In this document: positions 7,958 to 16,438 of the stretch, in pieces
Numbering within the stretch: the first letter of the stretch is position 1
Layout of the letters: each line of letters begins with the position of its first letter
DNA from: Actinomycetota bacterium
Lineage (GTDB): Bacteria; Actinomycetota; Thermoleophilia; Solirubrobacterales; Solirubrobacteraceae
Reading direction: 5' to 3'
Assembly: GCA_005883215.1 (NCBI GenBank)
Contig: VAYS01000020.1
Location: 1-61,435 of the forward strand
DNA: 61,435 nucleotides
Notes under the pieces: model-generated
What the model was told of the DNA's origin: nothing
Database searches by the model: none
What the model saw: the letters and a program-made list of their open reading frames with translations, nothing else
Position numbers and translations under genes: made by a program

Positions 7958-8653
7958 ATGAGTGCAACCGCTCGCCAAGGGGCCCCTGTCGCCCCGCCCA
8001 GCGGCCGCCGACGGGCGCGTCACCTCGGCCCCGAGCGACGCCGGCCGATGATCCTCGACGCCGCCTTCGCCATGTTCATCGAGCGTGGCTACGAGGGCTC
8101 GTCGATGGACGCGATCGCGCGTAAGGCCGGCGTGACCAAGCCGGTGATCTATGACTGTTACGCCAGCAAGGAGGAGCTGTTCACCGAGCTGCTCGAACGC
8201 GAGGAGGAGCGCATCCTCAACCAGATCGCCGCGGCGCTGCCCGACCGCGCGGACGAGGATCCCGAGCGCACGCTGGAAGAGGGGCTGACCGCATTCCTGC
8301 GAGCGGTGGCCGACTCTCCCGAGGCGTTTCGCGTGATTTTCCTCGGGGAGGGCGGAGGCAACGCGGCCATCGCCAAGCGCATCCAGAGGGGCCGCGCTGC
8401 CCAGGTCGACGCGATCGCGACGCTCGTCCAGGCCTGGCTCGAGCAGCGGGGGGCGAGCGATCCCGAAACGACCGCTCGCCTGATCGCCCACGTGCTCACC
8501 GGCGTCTCCGAGGCGGCGGCGCGGGCGGTGCTCGCCGAGCCAGAGCGCTTCCGGCCCGATACCGTGGGGCCGATGCTCGCCCGGCTCATCGCGCGCGGGG
8601 AGCGCGCACTCTCGCCCGTCGGCCCCGCCTCGAGGAGGCACGAGCCCACGTGA
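7958..8653 (+). CDS. TetR-family transcriptional regulator (of the SCP2 unit)
   Basis: 231 residues. After a basic leader of about 25 residues comes the TetR DNA-binding domain (MILDAAFAMFIERGYEGSSM, AGVTKPVIYDCYASKEELF). The C-terminal helical domain has no ligand signature. The ATG lies 9 bases after a TACTCT box and within 4 bases of a palindrome, so the message may be nearly leaderless and self-repressed. The stop overlaps the GTG start of a small membrane-protein gene, suggesting an operon. Confidence 0.85.
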   Translation: MSATARQGAPVAPPSGRRRARHLGPERRRPMILDAAFAMFIERGYEGSSMDAIARKAGVTKPVIYDCYASKEELFTELLEREEERILNQIAAALPDRADEDPERTLEEGLTAFLRAVADSPEAFRVIFLGEGGGNAAIAKRIQRGRAAQVDAIATLVQAWLEQRGASDPETTARLIAHVLTGVSEAAARAVLAEPERFRPDTVGPMLARLIARGERALSPVGPASRRHEPT

Positions 8654-9165
8654 GCCGGCCGACCGAGACCGCGATCCGACCGCCCGCCCGAGAGGGCTCT
8701 GAGGGCCGGCGTCCGCAGGCGTCGAGCGTCCGGTCGGGCCCGCGGAGGCGGGGGCCGCTCCGCCTGCTGGCCGCATTCGCGCTGGTGATGTTGATGGCGC
8801 TTGGTAGCGCCCTGATGTGGATCGTCGTTCCCTTCGCCTTGATCTGGGTCGCCTCCCATCTGCAACAGGGCACCAGCCCGTCGATGGGCGCCTACGTACT
8901 CATCATCCTTGGCCTGCCCGCGTCGATGATCGTGATCGGACGGGGGCTTGCCGGCCTCGACCGTGCCTTTGCCCGGGTCACCGGCTATGACCCCAACAAC
9001 CGACGGGTACCTCTGCCGTGGCTGAAGAGCATGCGCGGCGAGCGCGGTTCCGGGCGCAAGCGCACGGTGCTGGATGTCGTGATGATCGCCAGCGTCATCG
9101 TCGCCGCGAGCGCGTTCGGCCTTTGGTTTTTCCTGTTCGCCCACCCCGGGCTCCCCGGCAGCTGA
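8650..9165 (+). CDS. Small membrane protein of unknown function
   Basis: GTG start overlapping the TetR stop (GTGA). 171 residues: a basic, disordered N-terminus of about 38 residues, then hydrophobic segments around LLAAFALVMLMALGSALMWI, ALIWVASHL, YVLIILGLPASMIVIG and a final VVMIASVIVAASAFGLWFF. I do not recognise a family. Coupling to the regulator suggests it belongs to the same response, perhaps as the regulated efflux or envelope component, but that is speculation. Confidence 0.65.
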   Translation: MSRPTETAIRPPAREGSEGRRPQASSVRSGPRRRGPLRLLAAFALVMLMALGSALMWIVVPFALIWVASHLQQGTSPSMGAYVLIILGLPASMIVIGRGLAGLDRAFARVTGYDPNNRRVPLPWLKSMRGERGSGRKRTVLDVVMIASVIVAASAFGLWFFLFAHPGLPGS

Positions 9166-9290
9166 GCTCGTCGGGTGGCGGCCTCCCTGCCGCCCGCGCG
9201 GCGGGTGGTCTGCTACGTCGGCGGGGCAGAGGGTCTTAAGGCCAAAGTCGCATTGTCCATCCGTCGCTCAGGCGCCACCATCTACCTGGG

Positions 9291-10211
9291 ATGCGCCTTA
9301 GGCAGGTGATGGGGGTTGGTCTCGCCGCGCTCGGCCTGTCGGCCGTGGCCGGACCTGGAGCCGTGGCCCAGAGTGGGTATCCCACCCCTCCCTCGGGCCC
9401 CCCGGGGGCCTCATCGCCCTCGCCATCCTCGTCGGGGACGTCCGGTGACGTGGTCCTGATCCGCGCCGAGGGCAACGCGCTCTACGACAGCGCCGATCTG
9501 CGCTTTGACCCCGCCAGCGCGGGGGCGCAGGTGGGCCAGACCGTCCGCTGGCTGAACACCGACACGCTCGTTCCTCACACCGCCACCGAGGACCACGGAC
9601 TGTGGGACCTCGGGGGGACCTACGGGGCCACGCCGGCCAACCCGCCCGGGTTTGGCCCCGGCACGACCGTCGAGCGTCCCTTCGAGGCTGGCACTGCCCA
9701 CTACTACTGCCGCGTTCACCCCGCGCAGATGCACGGCCTCATCGCCGTGCCCGTCGCGCTAAGCATCGAGCGCCCGGCCACCAGGCCGGCGGGGCCGGCG
9801 CTTGGCAGCGCGCCGGCGCACCTGAGACGGCCCCACAGACGCGCCCGGGCACCTCGGCGAGGCCGGCGAGGCCGGCGACGCGGGCGCCGACACCGGCCCG
9901 CCAAGCACCGGCCCGCCAAGCGTCGGCCCACGCCCCGGCCACCGGCCAGCTCGACGCCCACGCCGGTGGTCTCCTCGACCGTCGTCGCCCAGTGGGCGTC
10001 CGCCGCGCCGGCGGCGGGCGAGGCGTTCGATGTCCAGCGCCGGCGTCCCGGCGGCACCTGGGAGCCGTGGCTTACCGCCACCACGGAAACCCGCGGCACG
10101 TTCGCCGGCGGAGCGCCAGGGACGGCGTGGGAGGTCCGCGCGCGGCTGCGCCGGCTGAGCGATGACACGCAGGCGACCGACTGGTCGCCGACGGCCACCG
10201 TCACCGCTTGA
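9291..10211 (+). CDS. Secreted cupredoxin with polybasic linker and C-terminal FN3-like domain
   Basis: 306 residues. Signal peptide (VGLAALGLSAVAGPGAVAQS) and a Pro/Ser/Gly stretch, then a cupredoxin domain with type 1 copper ligands H96 (VPHTATED), C140, H143 and M147 (YYCRVHPAQM). An Arg/His/Lys/Pro-rich linker (residues about 185-225) follows, then roughly 80 residues (VVAQWASAAPAAGEAFDVQR ... WEVRARLRRL ... TDWSPTATV) that look like a fibronectin type III strand pattern. It is the third secreted cupredoxin within 6 kb. Redox partner or substrate unknown. Confidence 0.8.
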   Translation: MRLRQVMGVGLAALGLSAVAGPGAVAQSGYPTPPSGPPGASSPSPSSSGTSGDVVLIRAEGNALYDSADLRFDPASAGAQVGQTVRWLNTDTLVPHTATEDHGLWDLGGTYGATPANPPGFGPGTTVERPFEAGTAHYYCRVHPAQMHGLIAVPVALSIERPATRPAGPALGSAPAHLRRPHRRARAPRRGRRGRRRGRRHRPAKHRPAKRRPTPRPPASSTPTPVVSSTVVAQWASAAPAAGEAFDVQRRRPGGTWEPWLTATTETRGTFAGGAPGTAWEVRARLRRLSDDTQATDWSPTATVTA

Positions 10212-10276
10212 CTCGGCCTCTTGGCGCGCCGCGGTCGCCGAAGCCCGAGTCCACGTCCGGGGACCGAGAAGGGCAG

Positions 10277-10347
10277 AGGCGACGACCGGAATCGAACCGG
10301 TGTAAACGGCTTTGCAGGCCGCTGCGTAACCACTCCGCCACGTCGCC
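10277..10347 (-). tRNA. tRNA-Cys (GCA)
   Basis: Read on the minus strand the segment folds into a full cloverleaf: acceptor GGCGACG/CGTCGCC, anticodon loop CTGCAAA with anticodon GCA, T-arm ACCGG-TTCGATT-CCGGT, discriminator U, which is the identity base for cysteine tRNA. The 3' CCA is not encoded. Confidence 0.95.
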
Positions 10348-10417
10348 GCAGAGCCGCCCAAGCCTAGCGCCGCCGCTTGAGGGCGAGGCTGTCCTGGCCA
10401 TCAGCCCCGCGAGCGCC

Positions 10418-11083
10418 TCACCTTCGTCTCCGGCAGCGGCTGCGCCCGGTCCGGGTGACCGCGCGGCGCTGGTGCTGGCCCAGGTACGTCCGCGCGGCGA
10501 AGTTGACCACCTGCGTCGTGGTGCATTCCCGGGCGGCGCTGTCGTGGACCACCGTGCACGTCCAGCGAGCTGACCCGCTCTGGCGCCCGCGCGGGCTGGG
10601 CGCACACGAGGCTTCGACCACGATCTGGCGGGGGTACCAGAGCCGAGCCGCAGTCTGGACCGCGGGTGACCGGCGACCCTTCACCGGCCGCCAGGGAGTG
10701 CAGCCCGGGACGTCGAACGACCCAGCGCTCTTCTGGATCGGTCCGGGGGGCTGGCCGGGAGTCTGCTGCTGGGTGGTCGCGGCCCACAGGTGCCTGCCCG
10801 CGCGCGAGCAAGTCCACCTGTATTCCCCCACCCGCTGTCCGGGGGCGGCGTCACGGCCGCTGGTGTACACGAGGCGGTTGCCGTAGGCCACGTAGACCAC
10901 GTTCACGCAGTTGGCGAATGCGCCGCCACATGTGCTCGCGGCGACGGGAGTGACCTCGAACACCGTGCTCTTGCGATCAGTCCTGGCCTCGACCGGACCG
11001 CCCTGCGCAAAGCAAGCTTCCGGCGCGAGGACGAGGAACAACGCTGCCGTGGCTAGTACCCCGGCGTACGTAGCCGACAGCAT
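10418..11083 (-). CDS. Secreted Cys-containing protein of unknown function
   Basis: 221 residues with a clear signal peptide (MLSATYAGVLATAALFLVLA, then PEACFAQ). The mature part has several Cys (STCGGAFANC, WTCS, VPGCTPW, EASC, WTCTVV, ECTTT), suggesting disulfides in an extracellular protein. It contains WRPVKGRRSPAVQTAARLWY and a very basic C-terminus (SRCRRRR). I do not recognise a family. It lies alone between two tRNA genes. Confidence 0.6.
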   Translation of the reverse strand: MLSATYAGVLATAALFLVLAPEACFAQGGPVEARTDRKSTVFEVTPVAASTCGGAFANCVNVVYVAYGNRLVYTSGRDAAPGQRVGEYRWTCSRAGRHLWAATTQQQTPGQPPGPIQKSAGSFDVPGCTPWRPVKGRRSPAVQTAARLWYPRQIVVEASCAPSPRGRQSGSARWTCTVVHDSAARECTTTQVVNFAARTYLGQHQRRAVTRTGRSRCRRRR

Positions 11084-11253
11084 GGGCCGAGTGTCTCACC
11101 TTATTGGGGGTCTCTCCACCGGAGATGGGCGACATCATGCCTGTGGGTTTTTCCCTACCCGGAGTTGGTGACCCGCCTCTGCGCTGGGCGCTGGAACACC
11201 GAGTTGCCTGTCCTCCGTGGGCAGACGCGTTGCTAGCCTTGGCCCTGCTCCCC

Positions 11254-11326
11254 GGGCGATTAGCTCAGCTGGGAGAGCGCCGTCTCGACAAGGCGGAGGT
11301 CGCTGGTTCGAGCCCAGCATCGCCCA
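11254..11326 (+). tRNA. tRNA-Val (GAC), with an unusual C at position 33
   Basis: Cloverleaf: acceptor GGGCGAT/ATCGCCC, D-arm GCTC/GAGC, anticodon stem CCGTC/GGCGG around the loop TCGACAA (anticodon GAC), T-arm GCTGG-TTCGAGC-CCAGC, discriminator A, no encoded CCA. By my alignment position 33 is C rather than the near-universal U. All stems pair, so the gene looks intact. Confidence 0.9.
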
Positions 11327-11341
11327 CTAACAGGCGAGTGC

Positions 11342-11370
11342 CGAAAGCCCCCGAACCCCGGGGGCTTTCG
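11342..11370 (+). terminator. Hairpin terminator after tRNA-Val
   Basis: CGAAAGCCCCCG and CGGGGGCTTTCG form a 12-bp stem with a short AACC-type loop, starting about 16 bases after the tRNA. The run of T after it is short, so this is probably an intrinsic terminator or processing hairpin. Confidence 0.65.
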
Positions 11371-11400
11371 CCTGTCCGGGCGCCGCTGGCGAGCCGCCAA

Positions 11401-11420
11401 GGTACCAATGAGGTACCAAT
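11401..11420. repeat. Short tandem direct repeat near tRNA-Val
   Basis: GGTACCAAT occurs at 11401-11409 and again at 11412-11420, about 75 bases past the tRNA-Val gene and ahead of the broken mobile-element gene. It might be part of a former integration site; I see no copy of the tRNA 3' end further on to prove it. Confidence 0.35.
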
Positions 11421-11669
11421 TTCTCAGAGAACCTGCACTCCGAGAGCCGGCAGGCCGCTCCTCCTCCCTTGGAGCTGGGGCGATCAGGGCGGCTCTTGAT
11501 CAAGCGGCATGGACGCCGCGCCCTGCTGTCAGGAGGACGGGCGCGAGCAACTCGACCTCCGCGCCGTTTGGGCCCAGGCAGCGCCGCGGCCGAGCGAGGG
11601 GTCTGACCGGGCTTTGCTCCCTTCCCCTAATTGCCGACGGATTAGCGTCGCAGGGCGCGGCGTTTGGGC

Positions 11670-12387
11670 TCAGGCTGCGTGGGCGCTGTGCGCCGCTGCG
11701 GTGGTCCCTACGGCGGCTGGGCTGCGGGGGAGCAGCTCGCCGAGCTCGCGGACCTGGAGCTCTTCGCTGGCGTGGATCTTGTCGGCGGCGCGTCGGACGG
11801 CCACGGCGACGTCCGGGGGTGGCGTAGTACCACACGGCGCTCAGGTGGCGGGCGCGGCGCCAGGCGCGGCAGATCGCCTGAGTCGTCGGGGCGCTTTGAC
11901 TGTGAGCTCGACCTCGACCGCGACCGGGTCTCGGTCCGGTGGCTGGGCCCAGTAGGTCGGGGCGGTGTCGGCGGCGGCGATCGGCGCGGTAGTAGAGGAC
12001 GTCGACCGAGCCGATCAGCTCGCCGGCCCGGCGCTCGGCGAACGCGAGCTCGCGCTCAGAGCGCCACCGCCAATCCGGCAGCCGGTCGGCCAGCTCCAGG
12101 TGGGCGTCGACGACGGTCAGCTGGTGGATGATCGTGGTCAGGCGCACGTGGGGTTCCCGCAGATGTTGGACGGCGCCGAGCTCGAGGCCGAGCCGGGTGG
12201 GCAGGTAGATCCCGGGCTGATCGACGAGCAGCCGACTGTGCCTGAGCAGGCCCCGCTTGCACATCGTCCCGAGCCGCAGGTAGGCCTGGCTGCGTCCCAC
12301 CGAGAACCGGCGCATGACCTGCTCGGCCGTCACGTAGCCCATCCGGCCGATCCACCCGCAGATCTCCCGGTCCCTGGCCGTCAACAC
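11670..12387 (-). pseudogene. Decayed replication-relaxation-type winged-helix gene
   Basis: The first 130 codons read well: MLTARDREICGWIGRMGYVT, AEQVMRRFSVGRSQAYLRL, then GLLRHSRLLVDQPGIYLPT. This is the winged-helix start of replication-relaxation proteins found on actinobacterial integrative elements. Further on the frame breaks at least three times. DTAPTYWAQPPDRDPVAVEV is in a second frame, ICRAWRRARHLSAVWYYATP returns to the first, and PDVAVAVRRAADKIHASEEL continues after a run of five C (near 11824) in another frame, ending at a stop at 11670. Joining the frames gives about 239 residues. The breaks could be real decay or assembly errors; several lie near C or G runs. Confidence 0.7.
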
Positions 12388-12931
12388 CAGCGCCCACAGC
12401 CACGACCATTCACATCACCCCCTCCGACACACCAACAGCCCCCGGACACCATCACCGCTGCCTGCCCCTGCCCCTCGAGCTCACACCTCGACCTTCACCA
12501 GATCCCTGACCTCAGACCTCGATCCGATCAATGAATCTCATCCCTTCGTCCGCCCCGCCCAAGCCTTCCTTGGTTGGCTGACCGACCCCGACCACATACC
12601 CATGGTGTGGGGGCGGGGTCGGTCAGCCAACCACCGCTTTCGCCCAGGCGGGGCGGGCGGCAGGGTGGGATTCCAGGTCCGGGTCGTAGTCCGGGGGCCA
12701 GTCCGGGGCGCCGTCTCCTCTCAGGACGCTCCACGCGGATCGAGCGCACGGAGTGCATGCCGAAGGGTCTATGGAGCACGTTGAGCGGAATTCGGCGAGG
12801 TGGCGGCGACCTCCTGCGCATTCTGGGCGAAGGTCTGGATGGAGTGGAAGGGTCTCGAGATCCGAGTAGCCGGCGGTCGGTTTGACCGCAGCCACCCGCC
12901 ATATGGAGCGAGGCGACTAACGCCGGGGCTT
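12388..12931. other. Intergenic stretch without a convincing gene
   Basis: About 540 bases between the broken mobile-element gene and the first BNR gene. The short open frames here have no recognisable domain and unusual composition; they may be remains of further element genes. The main structure is the perfect inverted repeat listed separately. Confidence 0.5.
12572..12632. repeat. Perfect 19-bp inverted repeat with paired loop
   Basis: GGTTGGCTGACCGACCCCG (12572-12590) is exactly complementary to CGGGGTCGGTCAGCCAACC (12614-12632). The 23-base spacer contains CCACA and TGTGG, which extend the pairing, around CCATGG. There is no T-run, so it does not look like a simple terminator. Confidence 0.85.
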
Positions 12932-14434
12932 TCAGCGCGGGCGCCCGCGCGATGTCGTGATCGTTGTGAAATATACGTCGGTCAGGTGCCGGGCGATCGG
13001 CTTAGCCATCGAGAACGCCGCGGCGAAGCCGTGCGGCATCCTGGTTAGGCCTATGTAGTCTCCGACCCTGCAGCAGCCGAACACTGGCGGGGAAGCGGCG
13101 GTCAGCAGGTTGAACGGGCCGCCGACGCGGGCCTGGCTCCAATGGCGAGCCCGGTGGACCGAGGTGGCCAGCGCCACCCGAGCCGGCCAGTAGCCGCCGT
13201 GGCTGGAGGCAGCGATCTGGTAGTAGAGGACCCCGATCGTGCCGTCGCCGGAGACGGCGATCGAGGGCATCGCCGCTTGCCCACGCACGCGGAAGGAGCG
13301 CCTGATCCAGCGACGGCCGCCGTCGGAGGAGCGCGCGACGGCGATACGCGAGGAAGCGTTGCTGGCGCCGCGCTGGAGCCAGCTCACGTACACCTCACCG
13401 TCTGGCGCGACCGTCTGCGACGGTAATACGTCGATCGTGTTGAGAGGGTGCTTGCTGACCGGATCGATGACCGACTGGCCGGAGGATCGCCCAATCACGA
13501 CCGGCTTTGCCCACGTGCGTCCGCCGTCAACCGAGCGAATCGCCAGTTCCTGCGCTGGTCCGACGCCGCCCTTGGTCGCGAGCGCGAACACATCCAGCAG
13601 CGAGCCGTCGCGGTTGACCAGGATCTGGCTGGTGCCCGGCCAGCTATCGGAGATGTGCGGGTCATACAGCTTCCGTGGCCTGGACCAGGTCCGCCCGCGA
13701 TTGGTCGTGGTCGACAGCAGGCTGTAGCCATGGCTGTAGTCAGGCGCGAACCGCCGGTCGAAGGTGTAGTAGGCGACGCGAGGGCGGTGGGGGTTCACCG
13801 TCAGCTCAGGCTTGTCCCAATACATCCCCTCCCCCGGCTGGATCAAAAACGGCCGCGACCACGAAAAGCCGCCGTCGATCGAACGCCCCGCAAACATGCT
13901 CGCCGAGAGCCTGAACGGATTTCTACTCAGCCGGTCAACCCCTACCCCGCTGAAATAGGCGGTGCGCCCGTCGGGCGCGAACATCACGTTGGGATCGCTG
14001 GCCTCCGCCGCGTCGCCGCCCGTGCATGCAGACAACCCCGGGATCAGGATCCGCGAGAACGTCCGGCCGCTGTCGCGCGAGGCCGCCACCAGATCGGTCG
14101 CGGCACCGTCCGCGATCCACGCGACCAAGATGCGCCGCGGAGCGACGGGGTCGACGGCCACCGAGGTCTCGTCGGCAAGGCCGGGCGTGAAGTCAGAGTC
14201 CAACCGAGTGCACGGCCCCGAGAACGGGCTCGCCACCGAAATTCGCCGCGGGGGCTCAACACGGATCATCCGCGCGGACGCATGGGCGGGCTCGATTCCG
14301 ACCAGCGCCAGGATCAGCGCCGTGGCCGCGCCCAAAGCCGTATCGGCACCCAAGCGAACGACCGATCGGACGATAGATGCCCACGAGCCTCCCACCGGGT
14401 GCGGCGAGCATACCCTCATCCTGAGGAGCGTCAA
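12932..14434 (-). CDS. Secreted Asp-box (BNR/sialidase-fold) beta-propeller protein, copy 1
   Basis: 500 residues. The TTG start has AGGAAA about 7 bases upstream; ATG 14419 is an alternative. A signal peptide (ALGAATALILALVGIEPAHA) leads to a propeller with Asp-boxes SRDSGRTF, SIDGGFSW, TTNRGRTW, SVDGGRTW and SSDGGRRW. I do not see the full arginine triad of true sialidases, so enzyme activity is doubtful. Most of the second half is almost identical to the gene at 18953-20371, which lies in the opposite direction. Two Cys near the end (GCCRVGDY) are shared by both copies. Function unknown. Confidence 0.8.
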   Translation of the reverse strand: MTLLRMRVCSPHPVGGSWASIVRSVVRLGADTALGAATALILALVGIEPAHASARMIRVEPPRRISVASPFSGPCTRLDSDFTPGLADETSVAVDPVAPRRILVAWIADGAATDLVAASRDSGRTFSRILIPGLSACTGGDAAEASDPNVMFAPDGRTAYFSGVGVDRLSRNPFRLSASMFAGRSIDGGFSWSRPFLIQPGEGMYWDKPELTVNPHRPRVAYYTFDRRFAPDYSHGYSLLSTTTNRGRTWSRPRKLYDPHISDSWPGTSQILVNRDGSLLDVFALATKGGVGPAQELAIRSVDGGRTWAKPVVIGRSSGQSVIDPVSKHPLNTIDVLPSQTVAPDGEVYVSWLQRGASNASSRIAVARSSDGGRRWIRRSFRVRGQAAMPSIAVSGDGTIGVLYYQIAASSHGGYWPARVALATSVHRARHWSQARVGGPFNLLTAASPPVFGCCRVGDYIGLTRMPHGFAAAFSMAKPIARHLTDVYFTTITTSRGRPR

Positions 14435-14627
14435 AGCTGTTTCCTGACCGCAGGCGGCGGGCGCGGTCAGTCCGGCGTGCGCTGGCGCCCGCCCCTGATA
14501 CGCGCCTCGGGCGCACCAGCGGCGGGGTTCAATCGGCCTCGATGCAAGGCCGTGGCGCAGTAGGGTGGCCGCTGGTGTACCGCTTGCAGGGGGGTCTCGT
14601 TCGAACTCATCGACTGTCGGGTCCGTG

Positions 14628-16163
14628 ATGGCGGCACCGGTCTGGAGGCTGCCTCGATCGAGCCGGATTCTGCTGGTGTCCGTGCTTGTTCTGGCGTCGC
14701 TTTCGGCGTTCCTCTTGACCCCGGCGCCGGCGTCGGCGGCCGTGCCGGTGCCGAAGCTCTCCTGGCGGGCGTGCGCGAAGGAGAAGGGCTTTCAGTGCGC
14801 CACCGCGTGGGTGCCGCTCGACTACAGCCATCCGCGTGGGCGGATGATCCACCTCGCGGTGATCCGCTACCGGGCCGCCGATCCTGCTCATCGGATCGGC
14901 ACCCTGTTCCTCAATCCCGGAGGGCCGGGAGGTTCAGGTGTAGCCGCCCTGCCCGGTGCCCCCGGCGGTTTTTCGGCTGGGGTGCGGGCGCGGTTTGACA
15001 TTGCCAGTTGGGATCCGCGGGGGGTGGGTGCGAGCACGCCGGTCAAATGCTTCGCTTCGGCCAAGGATGAGTTCCGCTTCCTCGACGGGATGGTCGCGGG
15101 CAGCTCGTTCCCGGTCGGCAAGGTGGAGATGGGCGGGTGGATCCGGCGGTACCGGGCGTTCGGGCGCCATTGCGAGCGGCGCGGCGGCCGTCTGCTGCGA
15201 CACGTCTCGACCGCCGACACCGCCCGGGATATGGACCTGCTGCGCCGGGCTGTGGGCGATCGAAGGCTGAGCTACTACGGCTTTTCCTACGGCACCTTCA
15301 TAGGCGCCACCTACGCCAACCTGTTCCCCGGCCGTGTCCGGGCCCTGGTGCTCGACAGCAACGTCGAGCCCAGGGCCTACGCGCGCCCGCAGATCAAGGC
15401 AAACGGGGGCCAGTTCCTGCCCACCGAGCTTCGGGAGCGCTCCGATCACAGCGCGGCCAGGACCCTGAATGCCTTCCTCGACCTCTGCGGGGCTGCCGAC
15501 AGCGCCCATTGCGCGTTCTCCGCCGGCAGCCCCGCCGCCACGCGGGCGAAATACGCGGCCCTCCTGCAACGGCTTCAGCACCGTCCGCGAAGCGCCAAGG
15601 TCACCTACGCGGAGACGGTGTCGACGACGGGATTGTTCCTCGGCATGAAGGCGAGCTGGCCGTCACTTGCGCGGTTGCTGGAGGACCTGTGGATGACCGG
15701 CAATTTCCCGATGCTGCCACCGACGCAACCGGACGGACTACTCGCGATCTTCTGCTCGGAGAGCCCCAACCCGCGCGCCTCTGCGTTTCGGTCTCTGGAC
15801 CGCTTCGCGTTGCGGCGCTCGGGACCCCTCGGGCTCTTGAAGTTGTGGCTGACCATGGGCTGCGCGAGCTGGCCGGCGACCGCAGCCGATCGCTACGCCG
15901 GGCCGTGGGACCGGCGCACGGCCAACCCGGTGCTCGTCACCAACAACACCATCGACCCCAACACCCCCTACCGTGGGGCGGTGGCGATGGCCCGCGAGCT
16001 CGCCCGCGCCCGCCTGCTGACGGTCGACGGCTACGGGCACGGCGTGCTAGGAAACAGCGCCTGCGCAGCCCGGTACATAAGCCGCTACCTGATCGCCAAG
16101 GCGCTGCCGCCGAAGGGGACCGTGTGCCATCAGGACCAGCAGCCGTTCAGCGGAGGTCCGTGA
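14628..16163 (+). CDS. Secreted S33-family alpha/beta hydrolase (tripeptidyl-aminopeptidase-like)
   Basis: 511 residues from ATG 14628 (GTG 14625 is adjacent). Signal peptide (ILLVSVLVLASLSAFLLTPA, then PASAA), oxyanion region NPGGPGGSG, nucleophile S220 in GFSYGT, D443 in NTIDPNTPY and H471 in GYGHG. This order and spacing match Streptomyces tripeptidyl aminopeptidases and related S33 enzymes with a TAP-like C-terminal domain. The enzyme would release short peptides or hydrolyse esters outside the cell. It lies upstream of an MMPL transporter with a 263-bp gap, so a joint operon is uncertain. Confidence 0.88.
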   Translation: MAAPVWRLPRSSRILLVSVLVLASLSAFLLTPAPASAAVPVPKLSWRACAKEKGFQCATAWVPLDYSHPRGRMIHLAVIRYRAADPAHRIGTLFLNPGGPGGSGVAALPGAPGGFSAGVRARFDIASWDPRGVGASTPVKCFASAKDEFRFLDGMVAGSSFPVGKVEMGGWIRRYRAFGRHCERRGGRLLRHVSTADTARDMDLLRRAVGDRRLSYYGFSYGTFIGATYANLFPGRVRALVLDSNVEPRAYARPQIKANGGQFLPTELRERSDHSAARTLNAFLDLCGAADSAHCAFSAGSPAATRAKYAALLQRLQHRPRSAKVTYAETVSTTGLFLGMKASWPSLARLLEDLWMTGNFPMLPPTQPDGLLAIFCSESPNPRASAFRSLDRFALRRSGPLGLLKLWLTMGCASWPATAADRYAGPWDRRTANPVLVTNNTIDPNTPYRGAVAMARELARARLLTVDGYGHGVLGNSACAARYISRYLIAKALPPKGTVCHQDQQPFSGGP

Positions 16164-16438
16164 CACACGATCAGCGCGGCGGTCCGGGACGAGCCGAAGC
16201 GACGGACCCTGCGCTAAGCAGCGTCCGTCCGCTGCTTGCCCTCCCCTACATGGTGCGCTCAGCGTCCAGCGTCGAGGGACTTACCGGCACCTCTCTTCTG
16301 ATCCGTACTGGCATGGGCCGACGGTAACGCTCGGGCGCTCGGCGATCCCGTCGCCCTCGTATATCCGCCAGGGCCGCCCCCAGCCCATCCCGCGAGCTCT
16401 GCCGCGCCGCTTGACAGGCATTTAGGATGCCCGCGGGG

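Noticed and set aside
12528..12902. Minus- and plus-strand open frames in the spacer after the broken mobile-element gene
   Set aside because: No domain, start signal or consistent codon pattern; best treated as non-coding or decayed.
13448..14563. Plus-strand open frame antisense to BNR copy 1, and the matching minus-strand frame over copy 2
   Set aside because: They appear twice only because the BNR genes are duplicated; they lack any recognisable domain.
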